Source of the DNA: Desulfobacteraceae bacterium
Lineage (GTDB): Bacteria > Desulfobacterota > Desulfobacteria > Desulfobacterales > Desulfobacteraceae
Direction: 5' to 3'
DNA: 7,522 nucleotides
NCBI GenBank assembly: GCA_003354055.1
Contig: PIVQ01000343.1
Span: 1 to 7,522 of the forward strand
The notes beneath the pieces are model-generated. The model ran no database searches. It was not told the origin of the DNA and saw only the letters and a program-made list of their open reading frames with translations. Positions within the stretch are counted from its first letter, which is position 1; every line of letters begins with the position of its first letter. Below, in pieces: positions 1 to 7,000 of this stretch. The translations under genes and the position numbers were made by a program.

Positions 1-1787
1 TTACAGTCAACAATCGCAAGTTCCGTATTCCCCATGATGATGCCCAGGATATTGTTAAAGTCATGGGCCATTTTCCCTGCTATCTGGCCGACCAATGCGT
101 GTTTACCTTGTTCCATGGCGACCTTCTGGGCTTTCAGTTTATCGTTTTCAATCTGTTTGCTTCTGGTGATATCAATTGCCACACCGCCTACCATGGCTGA
201 TTTACCTGAACGGGGAATCTTAAATTTATGGGTCTCATAAATGCGATCCTTGCCATTTTCACAGGGGACAGCTTCGATAATTCTGAAGTATCCTTGATCC
301 AAAGCTTTTTGGCTGTCTTCGACCATTTTTTTTGCAATGCCATCGGGGAACAGTTCAAAGGGTGTTTTCCCTATCCAATTGTTGGGACCCAGACTTTCGT
401 TCATGTATTTGTTGGCAAAGAAAATTTTATTGTTTTCGTCTTTAATAAAGACACATGCGGGAAGGTAATCCATAAACAAAGAAAACAACTCCTCGCTTTC
501 TCTTAACGCAGTTTCCGCCTTCTTTCTGTCATCTAACATCTTGTTTGTAGACCTGGCGATTTTTCTAAATTCGGTGAGATGGATGAGGTCAGCATCAATA
601 TGGCTTGTATCAAGACTTGACTGGCTCAGGAAGTAAGAAAACGTGTCGATTGATTTCTGAAGTTTTACTGAAATGCGTCTGAACCAGAAATAAACCAGGC
701 ACAAAAGTAAAACGATTATCCCCACACTCCTGGCGATTCTTTCCTTTAATCCATCTATAAGTGTGGCCCTCATCTCTGCTATTGTCTCTTCAATGGAATC
801 AATATAAATTCCTGCGCCAATGATCCATTCCCACTCATCAAAGCCCTGGACAAAAGAGATCTTTGGTGTTGGTTCGGAGCTGTTTATTTTTCTCCAGGCA
901 TACTGAACAAACCCTTCTCCGGATTTCCGGACCTTTTCCTGCTGTAGTTGTATAATTTTTATGCCGTTCGGGTCTGTCAGGTTCAGGAGGCTGCCGCCTC
1001 CTGTTGTAATTTCACCATTGGAAAAAAGCGGTTCCCCCTTATACGTACTTCCAAAAAAGTAGCCCTCTGCTCCGAATTTGAGATTAACAAGGCGATTCAA
1101 AACGATTCCCTGAACGCGCTCTTTTGCGTCATCAAGATACTCACCCGTTCCCAAATACCAGTCCAGCGGTTTGAAATATTTTACAAAAGATGTTTTCGGA
1201 TATGATGATGCCGGATCCTTTCCTGGTTTTGGCCAGTAATGGGTGACGAATCCTTCTCCTTTTGTTTTGGCGATTTTAATTTCATCACGCAATACAAAAT
1301 TTCCTTTTGAGTCCTGTAAATCAATAACGAGCGTACCTTCGACCTCCGGGCGTACCGGATATAATTGTTCGATGCCGTCCATGCCTGCGGCAAAATAATA
1401 CCCGCGGCCTCTATAGAATCTAACGGGCCTTAAAGCATCCTTAATCATTTTTTCAATTTCAGGAGTACTTTTTGTTTTCATATTCTGCCGATATATATTC
1501 GTCGCAATATCATATGCCTCATAGACACGATCTTTCAGGCTTACCATCAGATCCTTTTCAGATTGCATCTTCATATCCTTGATATAATCTACTGCAAGAG
1601 CTACCTCTTTTTGCAGGGCATGTTTCCGGGACTGGATATATTTTTGCCGCAAATTCTTAGACTCAGACTTAAAACCGGTATACTCAGCATGTATCCATAT
1701 CAATCCCCACAATCCAATGGCAACGATAACAATCAAGATCATCTGCTGAAGAAACATCGTTTTGATGCTTGAATTCCTGCTCCCCAT
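1..1787 (-). CDS. Sensor histidine kinase with double Cache domain and PAS domain (3' end cut by window edge)
   Basis: Membrane-bound sensor kinase that should detect a small extracytoplasmic ligand and phosphorylate a response regulator. 595 codons are visible. Start ATG at 1787 is preceded by GGGAGG at 1791-1796 and is the first in-frame ATG after the promoter. TM1 is about residues 12-33. A periplasmic region follows with two Cache_2-like modules, each with the GYYF/GYFF signature (around residues 129 and 240) and a closing WYLGTGEYLD or WIIGAGIYID motif (the second near 320). TM2 is about 354-370, then a HAMP-like linker (EFRKIARSTNKML), a PAS domain about 430-545 (PACVFIKDENNKIFFANKYM; ends GVAIDITRSK), a short coiled linker, and a HisKA H-box GKMAHDFNNILG with phospho-acceptor His575. 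The rest of the dimerisation helix and the ATPase domain lie outside the window, so activity cannot be judged. No receiver gene is visible. The ligand is unknown; Cache modules of this class often bind small organic acids (family knowledge). Confidence 0.92.
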   Translation of the reverse strand, partial: MGSRNSSIKTMFLQQMILIVIVAIGLWGLIWIHAEYTGFKSESKNLRQKYIQSRKHALQKEVALAVDYIKDMKMQSEKDLMVSLKDRVYEAYDIATNIYRQNMKTKSTPEIEKMIKDALRPVRFYRGRGYYFAAGMDGIEQLYPVRPEVEGTLVIDLQDSKGNFVLRDEIKIAKTKGEGFVTHYWPKPGKDPASSYPKTSFVKYFKPLDWYLGTGEYLDDAKERVQGIVLNRLVNLKFGAEGYFFGSTYKGEPLFSNGEITTGGGSLLNLTDPNGIKIIQLQQEKVRKSGEGFVQYAWRKINSSEPTPKISFVQGFDEWEWIIGAGIYIDSIEETIAEMRATLIDGLKERIARSVGIIVLLLCLVYFWFRRISVKLQKSIDTFSYFLSQSSLDTSHIDADLIHLTEFRKIARSTNKMLDDRKKAETALRESEELFSLFMDYLPACVFIKDENNKIFFANKYMNESLGPNNWIGKTPFELFPDGIAKKMVEDSQKALDQGYFRIIEAVPCENGKDRIYETHKFKIPRSGKSAMVGGVAIDITRSKQIENDKLKAQKVAMEQGKHALVGQIAGKMAHDFNNILGIIMGNTELAIVDC

Positions 1788-1857
1788 AAGCCTCCCATAA
1801 AGCCATACTATTGTGAATGTCGCTAATTATTGTCCTTAAATTTGATGTGTAAAGGCA

Positions 1858-1886
1858 AGTATAGTTAGACTAAGTGATAATCGCAA
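1858..1886 (-). promoter_or_regulatory. Sigma70-type promoter of the histidine kinase gene
   Basis: Read on the minus strand, TTGCGA (1881-1886) and TATACT (1858-1863) are separated by exactly 17 nt. These match the -35 at 4 of 6 and the -10 at 5 of 6 positions. Transcription would begin near 1851, giving a leader of about 65 nt before the ATG at 1787. The spacer holds a small imperfect dyad (TTAG-A-CTAA on the plus strand, 1865-1873) that could bind a regulator, but it is too short to insist on. Confidence 0.55.
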
Positions 1887-1920
1887 GCAATGAATCCCTC
1901 ATACGACAGCTGGTTATGGG

Positions 1921-1990
1921 ACGCAGATTTACGCAGATAAGAGCAAAAACTCATCCCCCCTGCAGACAGATTATCACAGACTTATCCCCA
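1921..1990. repeat. Short degenerate repeat built on (A)CGCAGAT
   Basis: ACGCAGATTT (1921-1930) is followed directly by ACGCAGATAA (1931-1940), two 10-bp units differing at the last two bases. After about 30 nt, degenerate units CAGACAGATTATC and ACAGACTTATCC follow up to about 1988. Runs of CGCAGATTTACGCAGAT-like sequence occur as scattered intergenic relics in environmental proteobacterial genomes, as far as I remember. I see no coding potential. Whether it is a family of dispersed elements in this genome cannot be told from one copy. Confidence 0.4.
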
Positions 1991-2042
1991 AGACTGAGCA
2001 GCAGAAAGAAAAGTTCTTGACCTCTGGTGTATGATAATTATC

Positions 2043-2048
2043 TTGACA
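2043..2048 (+). promoter_or_regulatory. Possible -35 hexamer for marR-MFS unit
   Basis: TTGACA is a perfect -35 consensus, 57 nt before the marR start, but no good -10 box lies 16-18 nt further on. That place is occupied by the inverted repeat at 2053-2076. An alternative is the -10-like TATGAT at 2030-2035, which lacks a clear -35. Either way the dyad would overlap the promoter or sit just downstream of the transcription start, fitting repression by steric block. The exact promoter is unresolved. Confidence 0.3.
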
Positions 2049-2052
2049 GGAC

Positions 2053-2076
2053 AATTCGTTGCATTTGCAACTAATT
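2053..2076. promoter_or_regulatory. Inverted repeat, likely MarR autoregulatory operator
   Basis: The arms AATTCGTTGCA and TGCAACTAATT flank a central TT. Ten of eleven pairs match; the only mismatch is C2057 against T2072. The core GTTGCA-TT-TGCAAC is perfect. The size and two-fold symmetry with half-sites about one helical turn apart are typical of MarR-dimer operators, and the site is 28 nt upstream of the marR start codon. Binding by the MarR protein encoded just downstream is inferred from position and symmetry. Confidence 0.65.
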
Positions 2077-2104
2077 TACTTTATTTGAAGAGGCAAAGAG
2101 CAAA

Positions 2105-2548
2105 ATGGCTGCAGAGAAAAAATCCGTTGGGTATAGAATTGCAAAACTCCACAGAATTTATCTGGCATTTGTCAGAGAAAAAATTGAGTCCCTGGACATT
2201 CAGCCGGGCCATCTTCCCCTGCTGGTTTACCTGTTGAACAATGATTCGCCCCTGACTCAGGATGCCTTGGCAAAACTGGTGTTTATAGACAAAAGTGTAG
2301 CGGCAAGGGGAATTGCACAATTGGAAAAAAAAGGGTATCTTCACAGGTCCCCGAACCCCGAAGATCTGCGTCAGAAGCTTGTAGTCCCCACCCCCAAAGC
2401 TTTGGCCATAAAAGACAGATTGTTCAGTTCTCTTCTGGGAACCAGCGAACGGCTTTTAGCACCGCTGTCCCCGGAAGAACAGGCCACTATTCTGGCCTTG
2501 TTGGACAAAATGCTCAATGCAGCATTGGATGAATCCACCTCTATTTAA
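2105..2548 (+). CDS. MarR-family winged-helix transcriptional regulator
   Basis: A 147-residue DNA-binding repressor, a normal length for MarR proteins, which act as homodimers that leave DNA when a small phenolic, drug-like or oxidised signal binds. The N-terminal helices (about 7-47) and the C-terminal helices (about 96-145) form the dimer interface. The winged HTH spans about 50-93: LTQDALAKLVFIDKSVAARG gives helix-turn-recognition helix, and QLEKKGYLHRSPNPEDLRQK gives the helix and beta-wing with the family's D-x-R signature (Asp87, Arg89). Start ATG 2105 has a modest purine-rich RBS (AAGAGG at 2088-2093 or AGAG just before it). It lies 19 nt upstream of an MFS exporter, with a dyad in front, so it most likely represses itself and the exporter. 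No cysteines are present, so thiol-based redox sensing of the OhrR kind is unlikely. The ligand is unknown. Confidence 0.93.
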   Translation: MAAEKKSVGYRIAKLHRIYLAFVREKIESLDIQPGHLPLLVYLLNNDSPLTQDALAKLVFIDKSVAARGIAQLEKKGYLHRSPNPEDLRQKLVVPTPKALAIKDRLFSSLLGTSERLLAPLSPEEQATILALLDKMLNAALDESTSI

Positions 2549-2567
2549 CCCCAATCAGGATTGTATC

Positions 2568-3755
2568 ATGCAGAATATTTCCCCCCAAAGTTTTCCAGTG
2601 AAAGTCGAATCGACCTGGTTTATGCTTCCGCTTGTGGGGCTTTTAGCAGCCTTTCCCCCCATTGCCACCTCCATGTACCTGCCGGCCATGCCTCATTTAC
2701 AGTCTGTCTGGAATGTCGAACTCAAGACCATCAATTTGACTCTGGTCTGCTTTTATCTGAGTTATTGTTCATCCCTGCTGGCCTACGGACCTATTTCAGA
2801 CCGCATTGGACGGCGTCCGCCGCTCATGGTGGGAATTCTTGTTTTCATATTCGGAAGCCTGTTATGCGCCAATGCCGAGTCAGTTCTTCAACTGATCTGC
2901 GGGCGTATTTTCCAGGGACTTGGTGCAGCAGGGCCTTCAGCACTGGGCCTTTCCATTATCAAGGATAAGTATGCCGGCCCGAACCAGAAACGCGTGTTGG
3001 CGATTGTCGGGCTGCTTATTTCCCTGGCCCCCATGATGGGGCCTGTTCTGGGAAGCTGGACTCTAAAGTTTGCCAGTTGGCATTTTATTTTCATTCTCCA
3101 GGTCATGCTGGCTGCCGTGGCCTTTACAGGGGTCTTAAAATTGCCTGAAACCCTGGCCAGAAAAGAGAAAACCCCTTATACCAAGATGGCAAGGCCATAT
3201 TTGATCCTGTTAAAAAACAAGCGTTTTGTTCTTCTGAATTTTTCCTTTGCCGCATCCATGTGGCCCTTGTTTGCCTTTGTTGCCACTTCAGCAGACATCT
3301 ATATTGTTCGGTTTGGGGTTTCCCAGCAGGCCTATGGCTTCTATTTTGGAATGACCTCCATGGCCATGATGGTCGGAGCCAGCATCTGTGTGAGGGTTTC
3401 TGAAAAAGTAAAGGATATGACCATGATTCGCCTGGGATTCGGTGGGATGTGCCTCTCAGGGCTGGCACTCTGGCTGGTCCCTTTTTCAGGGCCCGTTCAC
3501 TTTACCCTGGTCATGTTTTTGGCCATCCTCAGTTTTGGATTGACCCGGCCCTTCAGCGTATCCATGGTCCTCAACAGCATTGACTGTCACGCCGGGTCAG
3601 CCTCTTCTCTGATGATGTTCGCCAATTTTGCCATGGGTGCCCTTTCCGCCTGGTTCATCTCTCTGGGCTGGCCGGACAGCATTCACGTCCTCGGCCTGAT
3701 GTCCATGTTTTCCGGAGCATTCATACTGTTCATGGTGAACCGGGTCTCTGGTTGA
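2568..3755 (+). CDS. MFS drug-resistance transporter, Bcr/CflA type (DHA1 family)
   Basis: Inner-membrane exporter of 395 residues with about 12 hydrophobic segments, predicted to expel small toxic compounds in exchange for protons. Seen in sequence: TM1 with a YLPAMP motif (residues 37-42), motif A GPISDRIGRRP (74-84) in the TM2-TM3 loop, RIFQGLGAAGPSA near 113-124, antiporter motif C APMMGPVLGSW (154-164) in TM5, LPETLA at 192-197 before the central cytoplasmic loop, and FGVSQQAYGFYF in the second half. This order matches E. coli Bcr. ATG 2568 is chosen because AGGA (2557-2560) sits 7 nt before it. An in-frame ATG at 2517 would lie inside marR and add a non-family N-tail. Coupled to marR by a 19-nt gap, hence one operon and probably MarR-controlled. 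Oddity: Ser35 stands where Bcr-like proteins have Asp in DMYLP. The substrate cannot be inferred. Confidence 0.9.
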   Translation: MQNISPQSFPVKVESTWFMLPLVGLLAAFPPIATSMYLPAMPHLQSVWNVELKTINLTLVCFYLSYCSSLLAYGPISDRIGRRPPLMVGILVFIFGSLLCANAESVLQLICGRIFQGLGAAGPSALGLSIIKDKYAGPNQKRVLAIVGLLISLAPMMGPVLGSWTLKFASWHFIFILQVMLAAVAFTGVLKLPETLARKEKTPYTKMARPYLILLKNKRFVLLNFSFAASMWPLFAFVATSADIYIVRFGVSQQAYGFYFGMTSMAMMVGASICVRVSEKVKDMTMIRLGFGGMCLSGLALWLVPFSGPVHFTLVMFLAILSFGLTRPFSVSMVLNSIDCHAGSASSLMMFANFAMGALSAWFISLGWPDSIHVLGLMSMFSGAFILFMVNRVSG

Positions 3756-3799
3756 ATTCCCATAAAGGAAAAAGGGATATTAAAGCCTTGTATATTGCA

Positions 3800-3829
3800 A
3801 AAAACCAGGGGCGAAATAGAGCCGTTTTT
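3800..3829 (+). terminator. Weak terminator-like hairpin after the marR-MFS operon
   Basis: AAAAAC (3800-3805) and GGC (3810-3812) can pair with GCC (3821-3823) and GTTTTT (3824-3829), with an 8-nt loop and a 4-nt bulge (CAGG). The run of five T's at 3825-3829 lies at the end, as in an intrinsic terminator. The bulge and the few GC pairs make it a poor one, but its position 45 nt after the exporter stop is right. Confidence 0.3.
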
Positions 3830-3934
3830 CTATAACAATTTCAGGGAACCTTTATCAACGCTGATCAGGATGTTTAAACTGTCAGGCAGGTCTTCAAAAG
3901 CACCCACCTGCCCGGACAGCAATGCTTGCGGAAT
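3830..3934 (-). pseudogene. Possible C-terminal remnant of a dehydrogenase-like gene
   Basis: On the minus strand 34 codons run from just after an in-frame TGA (3935-3937) to a TAG (3830-3832), without a start codon. The translation, with SGQVGAFEDLPDSLNILI followed by a short GSLKLL tail, resembles the FEDLPEAL-type C-terminal end of zinc-type (MDR) alcohol dehydrogenases or quinone oxidoreductases, as far as memory goes. Further upstream the frame contains another stop (TAG) and no recognisable sequence. It could be the eroded end of a lost gene, or chance. A strong hairpin lies within it. Confidence 0.22.
3879..3919. repeat. Strong imperfect hairpin, 12-bp stem
   Basis: CTGTC-A-GGCAGGT (3879-3891) is complementary to ACCTGCC-CG-GACAG (3906-3919), giving 7 + 5 paired bases with a small internal loop and a 14-nt apical loop. 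No T-run follows on the plus strand. On the minus strand TTTAAAC follows, so it is not a convincing intrinsic terminator in either direction. It may act as an RNA structure or be a protein-binding site. Confidence 0.5.
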
Positions 3935-3996
3935 TCAATACAGCTAAGGATCGGCTCGTTAAATAAAAATCCATATCTGCTTCATTAAAAAGTTAC

Positions 3997-4026
3997 TTTA
4001 CTTTTGGTGGCTTGCAATTCTATTAT
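3997..4026 (+). promoter_or_regulatory. Candidate sigma70 promoter of cyaA
   Basis: TTTACT (3997-4002) and TATTAT (4021-4026) are spaced 18 nt apart in an AT-rich tract, matching the -35 at 4 of 6 and the -10 at 5 of 6 positions. Transcription would start near 4033, leaving a leader of about 26 nt before the ATG at 4059. I see no clear CRP-like dyad in this tract. Confidence 0.4.
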
Positions 4027-4058
4027 GATTCAACCGTAAACCATACCTTAGAAAACCT

Positions 4059-7000
4059 ATGAAAGTAGATCTGGCAAAATTTAACAAAATTCTTGCCAAG
4101 GCGGCGTCTTTTGGTGTTTTAAAAGGCATTATTCCTGTCCTGGACGGTTTCTCGTCATATGATCCGGAGACACGGAAACGTGCCAGAGAAGGACTGTTAG
4201 CCCTTCAAAAACAAATTGAAAAAAAAATGGCCGCCCATGGTAATGCTCATGTAAAGGCCATGGGCGAGGCTGCTGTTTTTTCAGCGCTTATTTATCATGA
4301 AATCTGTACAAACCACAGTTTAACGGAAAATGATGTCGGCCTCTTTTTTAACACCCTGATGGGGACGGGGGAAAAGGGACGATTTTATGCCTGGCAGATC
4401 TGGTGTAACCGGTATGGCAAAAGCCCTTATTTAAGACATCAGGTTGATTTTTTTCCAGATGATGTGAAACTATATTTTGTTGAACAATACCTTAATGCCG
4501 ACCTTCGAACAAGACGAACGTATGCACGTTTTTTCCGGGAGCTGCTTGCCGGTATAAAGTCAAGAGAGGCTGTGCTCACCCATCTTGGGCAAATAGTCAG
4601 GCAAAATCAGGATTTTGACCCCTTTTGGTACAACCTGCCCCCGGATCATTTGGCCCCGGACCCCCTGTATGATGGGGAACTCGCCTCTGATGACGAGAAA
4701 AATCGTGCCAATGCCCTGGCGGTTCTGTCCCTGATTTCCCCCCCTTTAAAGGAAAGGCTTTTAAAGAGCATACTGCAGAACGACCCGTCCCCCCTGGTGC
4801 GGATAACTGCTTTCCAGGTGATTGAGTCTGCATTGCCCCGCACCTATTCCGGGCTGACAAAGGCTCTGCTGCCCTTTTTGGCTAAAAAAGATGATCATAG
4901 GGAGGCCATGGCCGTATTTAGAGCCCTGATCGCATCAGGCCTTGTACCGCCCCACCGGCTCATGAGCAGGGTAATGGCAGACCACAGGCAGCTTATCCCG
5001 CCGATCCTCAAAGAGATCCGGAGTTGTTCAAGGATCGCCTTTTTCTTTGTCCAGGATATGGCTGTTGCCCCGGACTGGTATTTTACCAGACAGAATCCTG
5101 TTTTTGGTGCCATGTTTGCAGGCATTGCCTCCCGCCGGCCTTTTGAAACCCTGAGACTTCTTGAATTGTCCGGAGAAAAAAAGATATCGGCTCTGATAAG
5201 AAGCCGGCTTGAGACGGTCTGCTCAGAATTTCACCAAATCGCAGACAAGGCGCAGGAAAGGAGCAGGCTGCAGTGGAAAAGCCCGCCGACACCCCAGAGG
5301 ATCAAAGAGATGGCGGAGCCGGATAAAGACGGCTCTTCCCTGGACAATGAATCTAAAATTCGTATTTCGGATTTTTCATTCCACCAAACCCAATTCACAG
5401 GGATGATCTCCCCTTCCCACAGATATCTATTTGATAAAACCCGTTTTCACGACTGTGATCTGTCCGATCTCAAAGTTGAAAACAGTTCATTTAACCGCTG
5501 CGTTTTTAATCAGGTGGATTTGACCGATACCCGGTTTTCCAATGTTAGTTTTGACGGCGCTGTTTTCGCAGATGTCACGGGCCGGGGTGCCGTTTTTCAC
5601 AGATGCACGTTTCGCAATGCCAAGTTCCATGAAACTGATTTTACATCCAGCCGGTTAACTGAGTGCCTGATCACAGATGCCATTTTTTATAAGACAGATT
5701 TTTCCTTTGCCGTTTTTTTGGGAACAAGCCTGATCTCGTCCCGAATGTTCAAGACTAACTTTTCATACGCTGCCATGGAGCAGGTTGTTTCATACGGTCT
5801 TAAGGCCATTGACTGCCCTGGATGTTACGCAGGTTCCAATCATTTAGCTGCCGGCCACATGGAAGATAACCTGGATAATTTAGAAGAATTTAAGATGCCC
5901 AATGTTTCCCTTGGGGTTCTCCAGCGGATTCGTCTGATTATTTTTGCCTTTTTTACCGGATACGGCCATGAAAAGTTTATGGGAAAAAACCGGTTGGCAC
6001 TCTTATCCGCCAGTGATGTCTTCATGCAAAAGGCCTTTGATCTCTTTGAAATTATTCCCCTGCTTCTCCATGAGAACCTGAGTTTTCCAGGGTATAATGC
6101 CTATCATCAAAATGCCCCTTGCGGCATCAGGCACTATACCCCGCCGTTGGGTGTGCGATCCGTGTTGGGAAAATATCTAAAGAAGAAATCCGTCCCGCTT
6201 CCGGCAGGGGAACATTTTTTTATTGAAGGACTTTTCACTATCGGCAGCGCAGGCACCATTGCCCAGAATAAGACATCGGATATTGACTATTGGGTATGCA
6301 TTGATGATCACCTCTATACACCGGAGATGACCAAAAACATTGAGGAAAAACTGGAGAAACTGGAGAACTGGGCTCTGGATCATTTCAAAACGGAAATCCA
6401 CTTTTTTATCCTTTCCCTGAAGCAGATAAGACAAAACGCATTTGGAGATACCAATGCCCAGGGGTCAGGGTCGGCCCAGGCCGTTATCCTCAAAGACGAA
6501 TTCTACCGGACAATGATCCATATTGCCGGCAGGGTACCGCTATGGGCCGTGCTGCCCCAGGCTGTGAGCCGGCATCATTATACACCGCTTAGGAACCTTA
6601 TGGGCCAGAGCCCTGCGATCTATCCCTATATGGATCTGGGTAATATCAATCATATTTTATCTGAGGAATTTTACGGTGCATTGATCTGGCAGCTTTTTAA
6701 GGGGGTGCAGAAAGCATTTAAATCAATCATCAAGCTGGCTCTTGTGGAGATGTATTATCTGGCATCGCCATCTTCTCCGCTGCTGTGTAACCGGTTTAAG
6801 GAAAACTGGATCAACAGGTCTGCATTAACAGGTGCCGTGGACAACGATCCTTACTGTGCCCTGATTAAAAGTCTTGTGAATTTTTATACTCGGAAGAACG
6901 ACTTAAGGTCCGCTGACCTGATCAAACTCTGTTTTATCCTTCAACTAAGCGATTTAAATCCGTCTGAAGCGAAAAAAACGGTTTTTGAAATCAAAGAAAC

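Larger units (their letters stand above)
1788..2104. other. Divergent intergenic region between kinase and marR
   Basis: This 317-nt stretch has no convincing gene. From left to right it holds the kinase RBS and promoter (1791-1886), a short degenerate repeat built on CGCAGAT (1921-1990), the palindrome GATAATTATC (2033-2042), a TTGACA hexamer (2043-2048) and the 24-bp dyad taken as the marR operator (2053-2076). It separates two divergently transcribed units, so the kinase and the efflux cassette could in principle share control, although the dyad lies far from the kinase promoter. Confidence 0.8.
3756..4058. other. Intergenic region between MFS gene and cyaA
   Basis: This 303-nt stretch contains no complete gene. 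It holds a weak terminator-like hairpin (3800-3829), a 34-codon minus-strand fragment with the look of a dehydrogenase C-terminus (3830-3934), a strong hairpin inside that fragment (3879-3919), and an AT-rich tract with a promoter candidate for the next gene (3997-4026). Confidence 0.75.

Noticed and set aside
34..506. Two plus-strand open frames opposite the kinase gene
   Set aside because: They are antisense to the PAS and HisKA coding region, have no family resemblance, and the minus-strand frame has clear domain motifs throughout.
2081..2344. 87-codon minus-strand frame opposite marR
   Set aside because: It is the complement of the MarR coding region, which has clear winged-helix motifs; no RBS or recognisable product.
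2517..2567. Earlier in-frame ATG for the MFS gene, overlapping marR
   Set aside because: It would add 17 residues with no family resemblance and has no ribosome-binding site, whereas ATG 2568 has AGGA 7 nt upstream.
4597..5406. Several short open frames on both strands within the N-terminal part of cyaA
   Set aside because: The cyaA frame is uninterrupted through this stretch and encodes helical repeat sequence; the others are low-complexity shadows.
5922..5969. Hydrophobic stretch RLIIFAFFTGYG in the cyclase as a membrane anchor
   Set aside because: It is too short and ends in polar residues just before the CyaA core; more likely a buried helix. Class I cyclases are not integral membrane proteins.
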